A stretch of 64,000 nt of DNA from Ficedula albicollis (lineage: Eukaryota; Chordata; Aves; Passeriformes; Muscicapidae), in assembly GCF_000247815.1 (NCBI RefSeq), contig NC_021674.1:82134935-82198934 (forward strand), in the 5' to 3' direction. Positions within the stretch are counted from its first letter, which is position 1. The number at the start of each line of letters is the position of its first letter. The position numbers and the translations under genes are program-made. The notes below the pieces were generated by a model. That model ran no database searches. It saw nothing but the letters and a program-made list of their open reading frames with translations, and was not told the DNA's origin. This document shows, piece by piece, positions 27,181 to 39,464 of the stretch.

Positions 27181-27735
27181 CTTGGAGGCCGCAGGGCAAA
27201 GCAAGACCACCCCGCAGCAGGACCTTGACAATCTGGAGGTGTGGCCAGATGACCTCCACAAGTCCCTCCCATCCTAAAGTAGTCTGTGACTCTTTTCCAC
27301 GCCGGGATGAGAGCAAGACCCACCTCACATAACTGAGTGAGGTTCGTTGCTTCTCAAGGGCTAAGTGGCAATCTAACACTAATCTAATACTATAGTGGGG
27401 GGACCACGAAGAACTGAGAAAAGTTACATTGGGAAACGTAGCATTTCTTCATGTGTTACTTGGAGGCCGCAGGGCAAAGCAAGACCACCCCGCAGCAGGA
27501 CCTTGACAATCTGGAGGTGTGGCCAGATGACCTCCACAAGTCCCTCCCATCCTAAAGTAGTCTGTGACTCTTTTCCACGCCGGGATGAGAGCAAGAACCA
27601 CCTCACATAACTGAGTGAGGTTCGTTGCTTCTCAAGGGCTAAGTGGCAATCTAACACCAATCTAATACTATAGTGGGGGGACCACGAAGAACTGAGAAAA
27701 GTTACATTGGGAAATGTAGCATTTCTTCATGTGTT
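27180..27735. repeat. 278-bp tandem duplication carrying a CR1 3'-end segment
   Basis: The unit at 27180-27457 is repeated without a gap at 27458-27735. I count about three substitutions and no length change, so identity is near 99%. Each copy contains GGCCAGATGACCTCCACAAG followed by TCCCTCCCATCC, which resembles the 3' part of CR1. The second half of the unit (GTTCGTTGCTTCTCAAGGGC onward) is not recognised. Short open frames on both strands repeat with the unit and are not thought to code. Confidence 0.93.
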
Positions 27736-30100
27736 CTCTTAATTATTTGATAATCATCTCAAAATCTGTGCATGTAGTGAGGAATACAAAAATAAGCCTA
27801 AGTCCCCATTTCCACACTGTTAGAAGGAACTATATAAGAGAAAAATCAATCCTGCAACATTTATGGGCAGAGTTGACATCAAAAGTACCTTAAATCAACC
27901 AGTGATGATTTTTTCCTAATATTTCAACCCTTTATTGAACTAGTCATATTAAATTATTTCCAGAAAATGTAATTCAAGAATGATCTGACCAATTTTGAAA
28001 TATGTTTCATTTTAAGTGCTATGACTAGATCATACTTAGATGCTCATAAATTATGTTACTTTGAAAGGGGGCACATAAAGCAGCAAAAGGTGCTTAATAA
28101 AAAGATTATGGTGTCTTGCAAATGAATAGTTGGGTATTTAATGTCAGGATGTAGAATGCAGAAAGTATGATGTAGAAAGTATTGACTATTCATTGAAATT
28201 AATGCTCATGGCCAAGTGGGTATTATTAAACTTCAGAAAACAATCTTTATAGTTTTTGAAACAGTCTCATCCTGAAAGATCATAACTTCTTGGTGATTAA
28301 ATGAAAACGAGACAGTAGCTATATAATGGCAAGCAGTACTGAATTAACTTCTAAAAGAAATTCACTAAATGCTTAATATTAACACTGGGCTGAGAGAACA
28401 CAGCTGCAGAGAATTTCATTGAAATGCCAGTGCTCACACTTTAATTTGATTTTAATGGAAAATTTTGGAAAGACAGCTATTAAGACTAGATGGGGAGATG
28501 ATCACTATCATTCTTTTATTAGTATAACCAAGGGGCTTAATTTTCCTTAGATCTTTAATCGTTCTTTCATCTTCTCCAGTTCCATGCTCTGCTTCCTAAG
28601 AACATGTGTTTATCTAAATATGTTTAAATGTAAGCTGGATACAGGATTTTCAAACCAGCAATTTTGTTTTCAAATTAAAACACTCCTCATTTTTACATGA
28701 AAGGAACAAATCTATTTCTCAGTGGTCATGGCCAAATGCTATTACCCCACTAGAAGCATGTATGCCAATTCAACCAAGAGGGTTATTTGTATTTTGAAGT
28801 TATGTCTGTTGTCTAGGATGTGGGGAATTGGCCACTGGCAACCAGTCAGAACCATTTAAGGGAAGCATTTGCTCATCAATTTTGAACTTGGAAATTGTGG
28901 GTTTTCAACATCTCATTCATTAATTTCATTACTGATGACTCAAGACTCACCAAAACTTTTTATTCCCACATTTACTGAATTGTGCATTGTACCTTCTTTT
29001 AATGGCTGTATCAGATTTCAGGGAGATGTCTGCATGAAGTGTTCTAGACACTATTTTTCCATGCTTAAAAATGGTTAAACTTTAAAAAGGCATTTTTGTT
29101 CACTGATATAAAAAAAAAATGATACAAGAAAAAAAAAAAGATATTTAGCATGAGCAATTTGTGGAAACACAAATGTGAAGAACAATATAAGGTAGAGAGC
29201 TGTGTTGACGTTAGCTAAAGAGTAAAGCTTAGCCAGCTCAAAGGTGAATTGCAGTAGCAGACATTCAGCCTGGGACTGCAGAATGTCAGGCATAGCATGG
29301 AATTGCAGTGAAGTGGATGTGTTTGCCTGAACTGGAGAATGTGGAAAGGACCTTCTGTTAATGTAATTAAGCAGCTTTAAAGAACACAAGTGGGACATTT
29401 TATAGCACATAAGTAACTGAAGTATAGGTTCCTCTCTCCATTAGTACCAGCTGACATAGCAGGTGTTCCCCACTTCACATGCTTTGAATGCACAGAAGTC
29501 CTCCTTACTGAAAGAGTTGGAATTCTCTCACGCTCCTCCAGAGCTGGCCACAGTCCTTGCTTTCCTAAAATAAACCCAGATAGGTAGGGTTGATGTGTGC
29601 TTTTTGACTAGCATGCATCCTTATGAGAAGGAGAGCTGTACTCTTTGAAGTGACTTGAATTTTAAGTCACTGCATAAATTATTGTAATGCTTTGCTTTAT
29701 TCTTGTACCTTTGTATTTCTTCTGACACTTCTGCCTTCAACAGTCTGCCTTTTCTAGAAGACTAACCACACTCTTGTCACAAAATTGTTCAAAGTGTTCT
29801 TGTCACTCATTGTCACAAAATATGCTTGTTCACAGCATAGAGTAGATTTCTACTAAAGAAAAATGTTTAAAGAGCAAATAATGTATCAAATCAGAGAAGA
29901 ACTTATTAGTTTCAGCAGTGTACACAGGGGAACTTTTAAGAAAAAAGTTTTAGAAAAATATTTTTCTTTTAGGAAAAATATCCGTTGAAAAGTCCTCTGA
30001 AATTACTGTTTAATGCAGTTCTACACTTAGATACATTTTGTCTGTAAAGTGGCAGACATAACTATGCCAATGAATAAGGAGAATGACTGCTGTGTTATGC

Positions 30101-30114
30101 GTTTCCCTGGCAAC
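30101..30114. promoter_or_regulatory. RFX X-box-like palindrome
   Basis: GTTTCCCTGGCAAC matches the palindromic RFX consensus GTTGCCATGGCAAC at 12 of 14 positions, with both half-sites intact in their core. It is followed by an AT-rich segment with GTAATTATTCAT homeodomain-type cores, a plausible enhancer setting. RFX factors bind such sites in ciliary and other genes. Function here is inferred and the target gene is unknown. Confidence 0.35.
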
Positions 30115-33100
30115 TAAATTGTAATTATTCATAGACATAAATTTAAAGGCCTTAGATAAGCAATATTCAGAGTATTTGCTACAGTTCTACCATAGCCTAA
30201 GTATAGATAGTGCAGTAAAATTGGATTTAGCTGGATGTTGTTCACACCCCTTAGGTATGAACAAAAATGGGTGCAGTTGCATTTATTTGTAAAAATCCTT
30301 GCTCTGAATGTAGCTATCTGGAAAAAGTGTCAGCTCACATCCTAAAAGAAAGCAGGAGAGTTGAGTGTGTGATGTGGGGCAGACAACAGAACATCAACTT
30401 GTGGAAATTACTGACAACTCACAAAACTGAGACTCTTTAGCTGCAGTTATAAAATCTGCCATTTGAACTTTTGTGTGAAATTTACACTCCAGCAACCAAT
30501 AAATCAGTCTGCATTTCCATCTTCTTCCAACTAACCTTCGATGAGGTCATCCAAAAAGAGATAAACAACAATGTTTCATGGAAGTATGTGCCTCTGTTGT
30601 TGCAATGGGAATTACAAAATGAGGCATCTTTGAATGATAACTTGAACATGGTATTTCTTTTTGATTTATTTTATTTTCCAATAAATGATGTCTTGGAAGA
30701 AGACTTCTCTGCAGAAGCCAAAAGTGAAGAGTAAATGATATTTTTTCTTTATGTAAAGTACATGCTGGTTATGTGTTTGGGGAGGACTTGGAGTTTTCAA
30801 AAGAACATTTGCAATATTATACTGCAAAGTTTGAGAGACCATTAAGCAAATTGGAAATCTTATACATGGAGGAAATATTATGTTCAAGGCTTCAGTGCTT
30901 GCTATGATTAGAGTGCTCTTTGTGGGAGTTTTGTTAATATTTCTTCATCCTGGACACCTGCCAAGCTTAAGGCTTTAATGCTCTGAGACTGAGTCACGAA
31001 AGTGGGGACTGACTTCTCAGAGCTTGTTGACTTGCCAGGAGGTGGGTGTGGGAGGTAGTGTGCAAGTAAGAAAGAAGAGGGGCATGAAAAATAATCTTGA
31101 CATTTTGTGATAATCTTTTGTTTAGAAAAAATAAGCCCATGGCTTCGGGTTTTTTATAATTTTTCTGAACTTTCCAACAACAGTGAGATTTCAGAGATGT
31201 GATCTCTTTTCTTGTTTCAGAAAGGATGTCTGTGAGTTTGGTGAAAAATACAAAGGACTAGAAAAACAAGGATTAACACATCACTGAATACAGATAACTA
31301 AATACAGCATCTGTCCATGATAATTATCAAGTGAAATGAATAATTTTGACACAGACAATAATTTGTTTTACCTTCTTTCATTTGCTAACTATTAGAAATC
31401 TCTAGTCCATCTCTGCAAAAATTGACTTGCTGAAAATAGAGTAGATTTTCTGGATCATGTTTCATGGATCTGGACAGTACAGCCCCTGAAGATCTTTGAA
31501 ATATATGCTCAAAATCATTAGACAAAGAGAAATTGCACAGATAAATAGAAATAAAAGCATTTGTGAGCTTCTTTAGGCAAATTAGATCAGTGTAAGTATT
31601 CAGCTTTCCTTAGAATATAGGAGGGGGCTAAAATGCAAAGCTCAAACACTTTTGAAGGGACAAATAGTAACTTGTGAGTTTGGAAAAAGCCTGAAAATTG
31701 ATTTGGCTGCAGGGTTACACACAGAGCACTGGATCCTAAAGTCATTCAAGACAAGAAAAATGTCTGGAATACACCCATCTTTTGTATGTTAACATTCACA
31801 AAGCCTGACTCGTGCAGGCTTCACAAACACTGGTTTTCAGCTGGGAAATGAGGACTGAAGCCTGGGGAGCTACTCCATCAGTCTCACATAACAGAATTTA
31901 ACACATCTGTGCTTCAGGACGACAGAAGACAAAGAAGCAGAGGTTTTTCTAAATTGCTCTCAGTGCTGGGCTTGCCTGTGCCCTGGTGTACACTGCCTGT
32001 GTTTATTCTTCAGCCATTTTGTCTTGCTCAGAAATTACAGTGGGAGCACAATCCCTTAATGAAAACTCTCTGACCTTTGTGTCCTATGCTTGCTTGTGTC
32101 TGAGCTACCACAGCTACAGGAGGTTCAAGCACAGATCTGGGAAGCTTGAACAGATTCAACTATCTATCAGGATTGCATGCAAATTGACTTTTTTCTGTGT
32201 TTAGTCCCATGTTCAGATTCAGAGATGGATGTATGCAGCTCTGTAGGATGGGTTTGATTTATGGCTGGTGATTCTCCTGTGAAAAGTCAGAAGGTAGGAC
32301 CCAGGAAAAAGAGATTATGTATGTAAATGGACGTAAAAGGCTCCCTGTGATCTCTCATGGAGCAATTAAATTTTGAGAGGAAATGTGACCATTAACATTA
32401 TAAATTTTTACATTATCCAGAAGTCAGACTGTAGGTGCAGTTCACTACCACATCTACTCCATAAATGAATTTTGGTCTGTAAATAGATACCTGGTATATA
32501 AATGCACGAAAACTAATAGCAAAAAGGAAGATAGCTTTTTCCCTTCAGTGAAAAATAGCTTTGTGTGTCCAGGAAAAGCCAAGGAATGAGCTCAAGAGCT
32601 AGATCCTAGACCATCAGTTAGCTGTTAGTTTGCTTTCTGACAGCCCCAAACACTTCTCTCCTAGACAGCACCTAAACATGGTTGATGTCACATTCCACCA
32701 CAGACACTGATCCCAAACACTGATACCAGTGAAATTGCAACAAAGTTAGCTTCCTTTGTCCTATTCAGTCTTCCACTTTTACTCCCATACCTTGTCACCA
32801 TCAAACGCGTCCCCTTGCTGGAGCCACATCCCACACTGGCCACATCCCTCTCATTTCAGAGACCTCAGAGAGAGAAAAGAGAAAAAATTATAAATGTCTC
32901 TTAAGAAGTCACAGCCCCAGCAGAGCCAGGAGGGCAGTGCTGTTACACACCGTGCCTGTTAAGCCACACTGCAAGACCTCACCAGCCACAGCAGTCTCTC
33001 CCCATCAGCCTTTGCCTCTGCCAGCCACCTTCTGGAAATGTTTTTGTGCTTCAGTTCCAGATGGCACATGGCACAGCACAGATGGAGTACTGGGCTAGCT

Positions 33101-34043
33101 CTTGGACTGCTGTGGTGATTACCAGCCACTGAGGGTGCAGGAGAGGCTGTGCCACTGATGAAACTCTCAGGTCCTGACACCAGTCACAGCTGCTCTTCTT
33201 GACTCTGCATTACCCACAGACCCCTTGCATGAGAAGTAAACCCCAGGGGCAGGATAGATTGGTGCCCCTCTCTGATGGTTTGAAGTTTCCAGAGCCTGTC
33301 TCTGCTGGCTGGCTGCCTTCCCAGGTGTTTTGCACTTGAAGGAGAAAAAAGACTCCAAAGAAACCCCTCAAAGTCCTACAGATACCATAATCCTTTTAAA
33401 ACTCCTGAATTTGAGTGCTATGTGCTCTCCCTGCCTGCCTGCCACTATAAAAAAAACCCCAAGTGTTTGTAATCCAGACATTATTTCCTGTTGGGCTAGG
33501 AGTTTTAAGATAGTCTGACATGAGGCTCAATAGCAATAAAGTAAGTTATGGAAGGTTATGGGGTATTTCAGGGGAGCGGAAGGGCAGTGATGTTCACAGA
33601 TGTTATTGATTTAATTTTATTTATGAATTGTCGAGAATCAAATAATAATAGAGCAGAGACAACTTTCTAGTAAAGAGAAAATTGTATTAACCTAACCATC
33701 TGTTTCTATACTGCTCTAAGTGACTTACAGTGAATCTGGAGGAATCTGTTCTTCTGTAAGGCAATGCAAGAATTTAGTCCTTTCCATCAGAGACAAAAGA
33801 ACTGGACATACTGTTTCTGTCTCTTCCGGTGTTAGTCTGCCAGCCTTTACCCCAAGGTAAAGTCTCATTTTTCTCATTTAATTTTTGGAGTCTTTGCAGC
33901 TGAAATGCTGCATTACCCCTGTCTGAGTCACATGTGATTGCAGCTGCTCAGCATATATATGCATGAATTCACTCAATTTCAGCAGGGAATTTTTAGGCTG
34001 AACCCTGCATATTATATATTAAAACAACAAATAAAACCAAAAT

Positions 34044-34120
34044 GAAAAAAAAAAAAAAAAAGGAAGAGATAAAAAAAAACCAAAAAGAAAAAAAAAAAAA
34101 AAAAGGGAAGAGATAAAGTA
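34044..34120. repeat. A-rich 44-bp tandem duplication
   Basis: Two poly-A blocks of about 17 bases, each ending in GGAAGAGATAAA, are offset by 44 bp. They look like a small slippage duplication of an A-rich element, possibly an old retroposon tail. Confidence 0.75.
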
Positions 34121-37100
34121 GAGAAAAGGAAGACCTAAAATGTTCCTTGAATGTCATTATAAGATGAAGGTCTATTTAAAGGTTCTATAGACAATAATGA
34201 GGATGTTTATTTCCACTGCACCTTTTACATTTTAATCTAAATAAACATTGCCCTAAAGCAGGAAAGGAAATGATTCTTCCTTTTGATGGTCTCTGAGGTA
34301 AATCTTTCACTATGTTGCCCAACTGTCTTTCTGTCTTTTGTTGTTGTGAGTTTTTGTATATATATTTCCAAGGCAAATATTTCTACTTCTCAGGTTAAGG
34401 CTGTTGATTTGTCTATTGTGTGACAGTTTCTTGGATTGGAGAGCATCCACCAGCACTGGCACAAGGGCATTTAAAAAGAATTTTTTTCCACTGTAAAAAA
34501 TGTGGACTCAAATGCTGCAATTTGCAGTTAATTTTATGAACGAGATAAAACCTTTACTTTTAGGAATATGAAGAGCAGAAAAGATGCTAATATATGTATG
34601 TATGTGTGCATAGGCACATAAACAGGAACATTATATCATGTGTCTACACTAATGTAAAGGCCTATTCCTCTTTTCATAGGAACAAAGGAATCCTCACGTG
34701 GATCTTTTTTTTATATAACAGCAGCACTGTTACAGAGGCCTAAAATAAACATTGAGGCCTTGACTGAAGTGTTTAACCATCTGAGAAGAATATTGAATTC
34801 ATGGGGCTTCTTCACATACTTAGAGTCTGGCATGTGTGTAAATACTTCACTGTAGCAAGGTCACAAGACCTTAATTCAGCTCTTATAAAAATCAGTGGAA
34901 AACTTCCTCTCAATGCAAAAATGCAGTTGGGTGTGTTTGCAGTGTGTATTTTTTATGCTAATGTGGAGCGAGCCAGCCAGATTGCAGGAACATTTGGTAC
35001 ACCTTGAAAGTCTCAGGGCTTGGGAGAAGTAGCGACCTTCCACCACAATGTTTATGCAGATTGATTAAGAGATGTGAATCAACAGACATCCCCAGACTGG
35101 CAGAGCAGGCAGCATGGGATGAGCTGTGGCTGGGGAGCCATCAGTGGTGGCAGAGGGGGGCACTGGGGGCCCACAGGGATGACTGACAATGATAAGGTCA
35201 TTCCTTGGATGTACTGGGGACACTGCTGTTGTCACACCCCATGTACTCCTGGGAGCACGGGGGTAACTCCTGCTACAAGGAGCAGATGGGGAGGAAGAGC
35301 AACATCCATCCATCTCAGAGACTGGAAATTGGCACCCAGACGTGTCCAAATTTCTGGAGAAGAAACCACATGCTGTGAGTTGTGCAGCATAACAGCAAAT
35401 GTAAAACTATGGCAGCTTTGACACCAAGGCTGCTGAAAAGGCTTTGTCTACAATTGTGCTAAATTATCCCAAGCAGACCAATTTATTCCAATTTAGACCA
35501 ATTTATGGTCTAAGTTTCCCTTGCATCAGAGTTGAAGGGCACTGGCTGAGAAGATGCAAGGAGGAGAGTGCAGAGAGGCACTCCTGGGGAGATGCACTGC
35601 ATGTGCCTTTTTGATAAGAGCTGGGGAGCTGAGTGGGACCTAGAAAAGTGAGGTGTTACTATGCCAGCTCACACTCAATTGCTCCTGGAATGCTGCTTCT
35701 AGGCATTTCTTGAGCAAGAAAATTTGCAGAAAACCTGGAGAGGGCAATGCAGTTGTAATGGATACGGTTTGGTAAAAAATGGCAAAAATCACAGGTAAAT
35801 GACTCCAGAAGGGACACCTAATTACTTGTGGCATCTGAAGGAAATGGATTGAAAAGAGTACCAGATGAGTAATCTAAGGAGATAAAGGGAGGTAATTAGG
35901 AATTGGAACTGCCTGAATATTTTCAGAATTTCAATATGGGGAAAGGAAGAGATGAAAAATCATTCTACTTTGACCTATTCAGTTGGCAAGGACAAATGCA
36001 ACGGAGAGGAATATTTAAGCTGGCTGATATAGAGAAAGTCTGTTCTGATCACAAGACATTTAATAGAAATAAATGGCAAACCCCTCACTCTATTGCATTC
36101 AGAGTAAGACTCAGAAAAATTGAAAAATAGTATGTAGGGGAAAGCAAAGAATGAGAAACAAACCAAACAATTTTGGAAGTATTTGATATATATATTTGAT
36201 TAAGGAATCAACTAGGTTTCTGCACATCTTTTATGTAAATTCTAGATATCTTTCCCTTTATATATGTTGGTTAGTACAGTCAGGCTTTTTTTGTTTGTCT
36301 CCCCAGGCTGAAATTCAGCCTTAGTTAATACTTGACTCTCAGGTGTGTACAGCACTCCTTTGGGCTGAGTAACAGTGTTACTCCACTTCATCCTATATAA
36401 TCTCTGTTCCTGTTAAGAGAACATCTGCCTAACTCTTGAACTGATAAGCAAAGCACCCTTTTCTACATTCTTTTTGTATATGAAAGTGTTCTTTGTCTTT
36501 CATTCTGCTTTTTCTGTAATCTCTCCTTTCTTGTACTTAGTTTTTTCTCAATGCTTTATGACAGCCTAGCTCTGACTGACATAAAACCAAGAGTTAGTTT
36601 CCTCGGCAATCTTCCTAAACATTTTGCTTCAAAAGATACAATAACATATAATTTGATTCCTTTTTTGCTCAAGGCTCAAATTTTTTGCCTTCATAAGGGT
36701 GGCACATAGGAAGGTCAAAAGACAAATGGATATTGCTCACTGGGCAATTTTTAAAACCAGAAAACCTAACCCAAAGGTAGCCCTTGCCAAAATCACAGGA
36801 AGAGCTGGCAGCAAGGACATGTGTTCCCTGCCTGTGTGACATCCTCTCCCAGCCCCTTCCGTCTATCATTGACATGGACCCACAACACCCACAGTCACCA
36901 TCCATCTTTTGTGCCCATCTACTGCTGCTTCTTACTTGTTGCTGTCTACAGCTCAGGAGTCACTTTCATTCTATTTCCTAATTATTTCAAATTTCAGTTA
37001 GGTTAGCTGGGACAGGATGAGTTATTTGGTAGGCTGACAGCCTCAGGAGTGATACAGGGCAGTGTTTGCTTAATTGCCTTCATTATGCTGTTTATTCTGT

Positions 37101-37348
37101 TACTCAACTAGAAAGGACATGCAGTTTGAAGTTTAGATATTTGGTTGATAAGTGGAAAGAGAAATGCAATAATATTGCCAACTAGAGAGGGTAATCTAAA
37201 ACTACATGACTAAAGGACAGCTATGTTACATAACTGTGCTGACTGGGAGCAGGAGTCAATACCCTTTTATTACCCAGATGTGTAGAGGTGAGGAGGGCTG
37301 GTTTCACTTTGAGAGAGGCTGAGCTGGTTTTGCCATCCTTTCTCTCAT

Positions 37349-37462
37349 GGGTGCATAGGTTACAGGTTCACATAGAGGTCTGTCCTGGTTCCAGCCAGGA
37401 CAGCTGGGTGCATAGGTTACAGGCTCATATAGAGGTCTGTCCTGGTTCCAGCCAGGACAGGG
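37349..37462. repeat. 57-bp tandem duplication at the LTR 5' edge
   Basis: A 57-bp unit starting GGGTGCATAGGTTACAGG is present twice with about two substitutions. It includes host flank plus the first 23 bases of the adjacent LTR. Each copy carries a perfect inverted repeat with 9-bp arms, CTGTCCTGG and CCAGGACAG, around TTCCAG (37380-37403 and 37437-37460). Confidence 0.9.
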
Positions 37463-37770
37463 TTAGTTTTTGCAGTAGCCAGGAGGGGACATGGCCAGGA
37501 CCTAGAGGTTATTCTGTACCACCTCATGTCATTTTCTGGGGATGGGGTCTCTTCTGGTTGAGTAAGCGTGGCATGAAGTGGTCGGGTAATGCCAGCTCCC
37601 TCTGACACTGATATCATTGCTGTTACTGTTTGTCTTACCCCATTGCTCTTTCCAGTAAATTTTTCTTATCTCAATCTGTGATCTTTACCCTTTGTGCCTC
37701 CAATTCTCTTCTCCATCCTGCTGCAGAGGGACTGAAAGGGGGAAGTGAGTGAGCGAGGGGCGTGGTTTGG
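37438..37770 (+). mobile_element. ERVL-type LTR (TguLTR5-like), shortened, probably solo
   Basis: The segment begins TGTCCTGGTTCCAGCCAGGA and CAGGGTTAG, the typical start of a common songbird ERVL LTR. It continues through TTTCCAGTAAATTTTTCTTA and TTTGTGCCTCCAATTC to GGAAGTGAGTGAGCGAG near 37750, the usual 3' part of that LTR. It is shorter than I would expect, which implies internal deletion. The canonical CA end and a target-site duplication were not identified. No gag, pol or env sequence lies next to it, so it reads as a solo LTR. The family name is from memory and should be treated as approximate. Confidence 0.7.
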
Positions 37771-38588
37771 AGTGCTTCAATGGGAACACTAGAATGGGGA
37801 ATACAATTCCTAAATCATGGCAGCCTTCTTTAAATCTCTTCCTTGACTCTTATGTCAGCACAAAAAACACTAGTACAGAGACAAATAAATGATTCCCCTT
37901 AAAACTCTGTGAATGTTGGGATAGAATTTACCTACTTGAAACAAAAGAAACAAGTGAGTGGATGTGGGATTTGCTCAAGATGAGGCTCAGAGGCCATTGT
38001 GAATGTGGGGCTGGAAACCTTGAGTCTTTAATCCCAGGCATCTGCCTGTGTTTGGCAAGGGAGGATTTCTTGCAGGATGTTGGAAGATTTCTTGTTGGAG
38101 ATTGGATGCATGCTTAACAATTCCCAAGTTCTAAACATATTTTCAGGTTAACATTTAAGTTTTGTGAGCACAAGCTGTTTTGGCAAAGAAATGCTATACA
38201 GCTTCATGGTATCCAAGTGAGATTTATTCTTCTAGCATGAAGTAGTAGTAAATTGGCTGTTTGCCTATCTAGCTTTTTGATAACAACATCGTGATTGGTA
38301 AGTACTGTGATAAGAGTAACAAACCTGAGCTCAGAGTTTCTCCTGATGTTTCTGAAATCCCCAAGTGGATTCATTTATGCTTAGGATGTTCAGTTCTTTC
38401 AAGGGTGTGCCATTAAATATGCTGTTGCTAATGTAATGTCAGAGGCCTTAGGGCTAAGCTGCAACTTTTCAGCAAGCTTAGAACTCCTGCAGCTTTGCTC
38501 TGTAAGGCAGGTGGAAGATCAGAGCTCGGAGCAGAGAGCCCCAGCCTGCTGCTCCTGTCTTCTCACAACTAGGCAAAATTTCATACGG

Positions 38589-38744
38589 GAAATTAATTTA
38601 AAAAATATTTCTATTGTGACCTTTTCTATTAGAAATGACAGAAGTCAGAGAGGGAAGTTCTCTGGGGAAATTAATTTAAAAAATATTTATATTGTGACCT
38701 TTTCTATTCGAAATGACAGAAGTCAGAGAGGGAAGTTCTCTATG
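38589..38744. repeat. 78-bp tandem duplication
   Basis: The unit GAAATTAATTTAAAAAATAT and onward, ending GGAAGTTCTCT, occurs at 38589-38666 and again at 38667-38744 with about four substitutions. The unit length is a multiple of three, so it also lengthens an open frame crossing it. There is no other sign that this frame is used. Confidence 0.93.
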
Positions 38745-39388
38745 CTGCTTTGTACAGAGCCCTCATCCTCTTGGCTAATGCCCTCCCAGCCTGCCCTCAG
38801 GACAGTGGTGTAGCTATATGCTGGCTGGTGAGCTAGTGAAGGCAAACAAACTTACCCTTGCCTGAGAGGAGAGACAGCAGAGACCCACAGGAGCCACATG
38901 GTGCTTCGTGATGCTCCCTAGGCACTTGAGCCTTTTTGGTTTCCTTGCTGTGCAGCTGACTTCTTTCAGGATGGGAGATCAGCTTTGCAGGCACTGAACA
39001 AGAAAAGGCAGTACCCAGGAATCAGCAAGACCCTTCTAGCTCCTGGGTGGGGAGGAAGGGGGAGACTAGCAAACAGGGATGGGAGAAAGTCCACTTCCAG
39101 ATAAGCATGTTGAAAGGTTGAAAACAGGGAGAAGTGTGCTTTTCTGCTCATAGTTTACTTATTGATAGGGACTTGGTTCTTGGCTGCTTCTGCTCCTTGG
39201 GGCATATATTTAGAGTTTGTGGAATTTTATGTTCTGCTTTAGCAAATTATGGTCTCAGGTGAGGAAAAGGGTAAACTATCAGGACACTCACAGGGTATGA
39301 CATCTGTTACCAGTATTTTATATGGGCTTTTATTCAATTTTGTCATCAGGAGTCCTCACGATTGCTTCAGTGTTGTCATCGTATGAGC

Positions 39389-39431
39389 GCACACACATAC
39401 ACACACACGCACACACATGACACAGACACAG

Positions 39432-39463
<32 letters not shown>

Positions 39464-39464
39464 A
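39389..39464. repeat. (CA)n microsatellite, interrupted
   Basis: CA dinucleotides run with interruptions (GCACACACATGACACAGACACAG) followed by a cleaner CA block of about 13 units to ACATACACAG. It is an ordinary vertebrate microsatellite. Confidence 0.93.

Larger units (their letters stand above)
27736..37348. other. Non-coding unique sequence, no gene seen
   Basis: No gene is supported across this 9.6-kb stretch. Open frames reach at most about 115 codons (35074-35421) and none is recognisable. A/T homopolymer patches occur near 29111-29140 and 34044-34105. GC-richer patches at about 32.9-33.3 kb and 35.1-35.4 kb were not matched to any repeat or exon. The X-box-like site and the A-rich duplication are listed separately. 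Confidence 0.6.
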
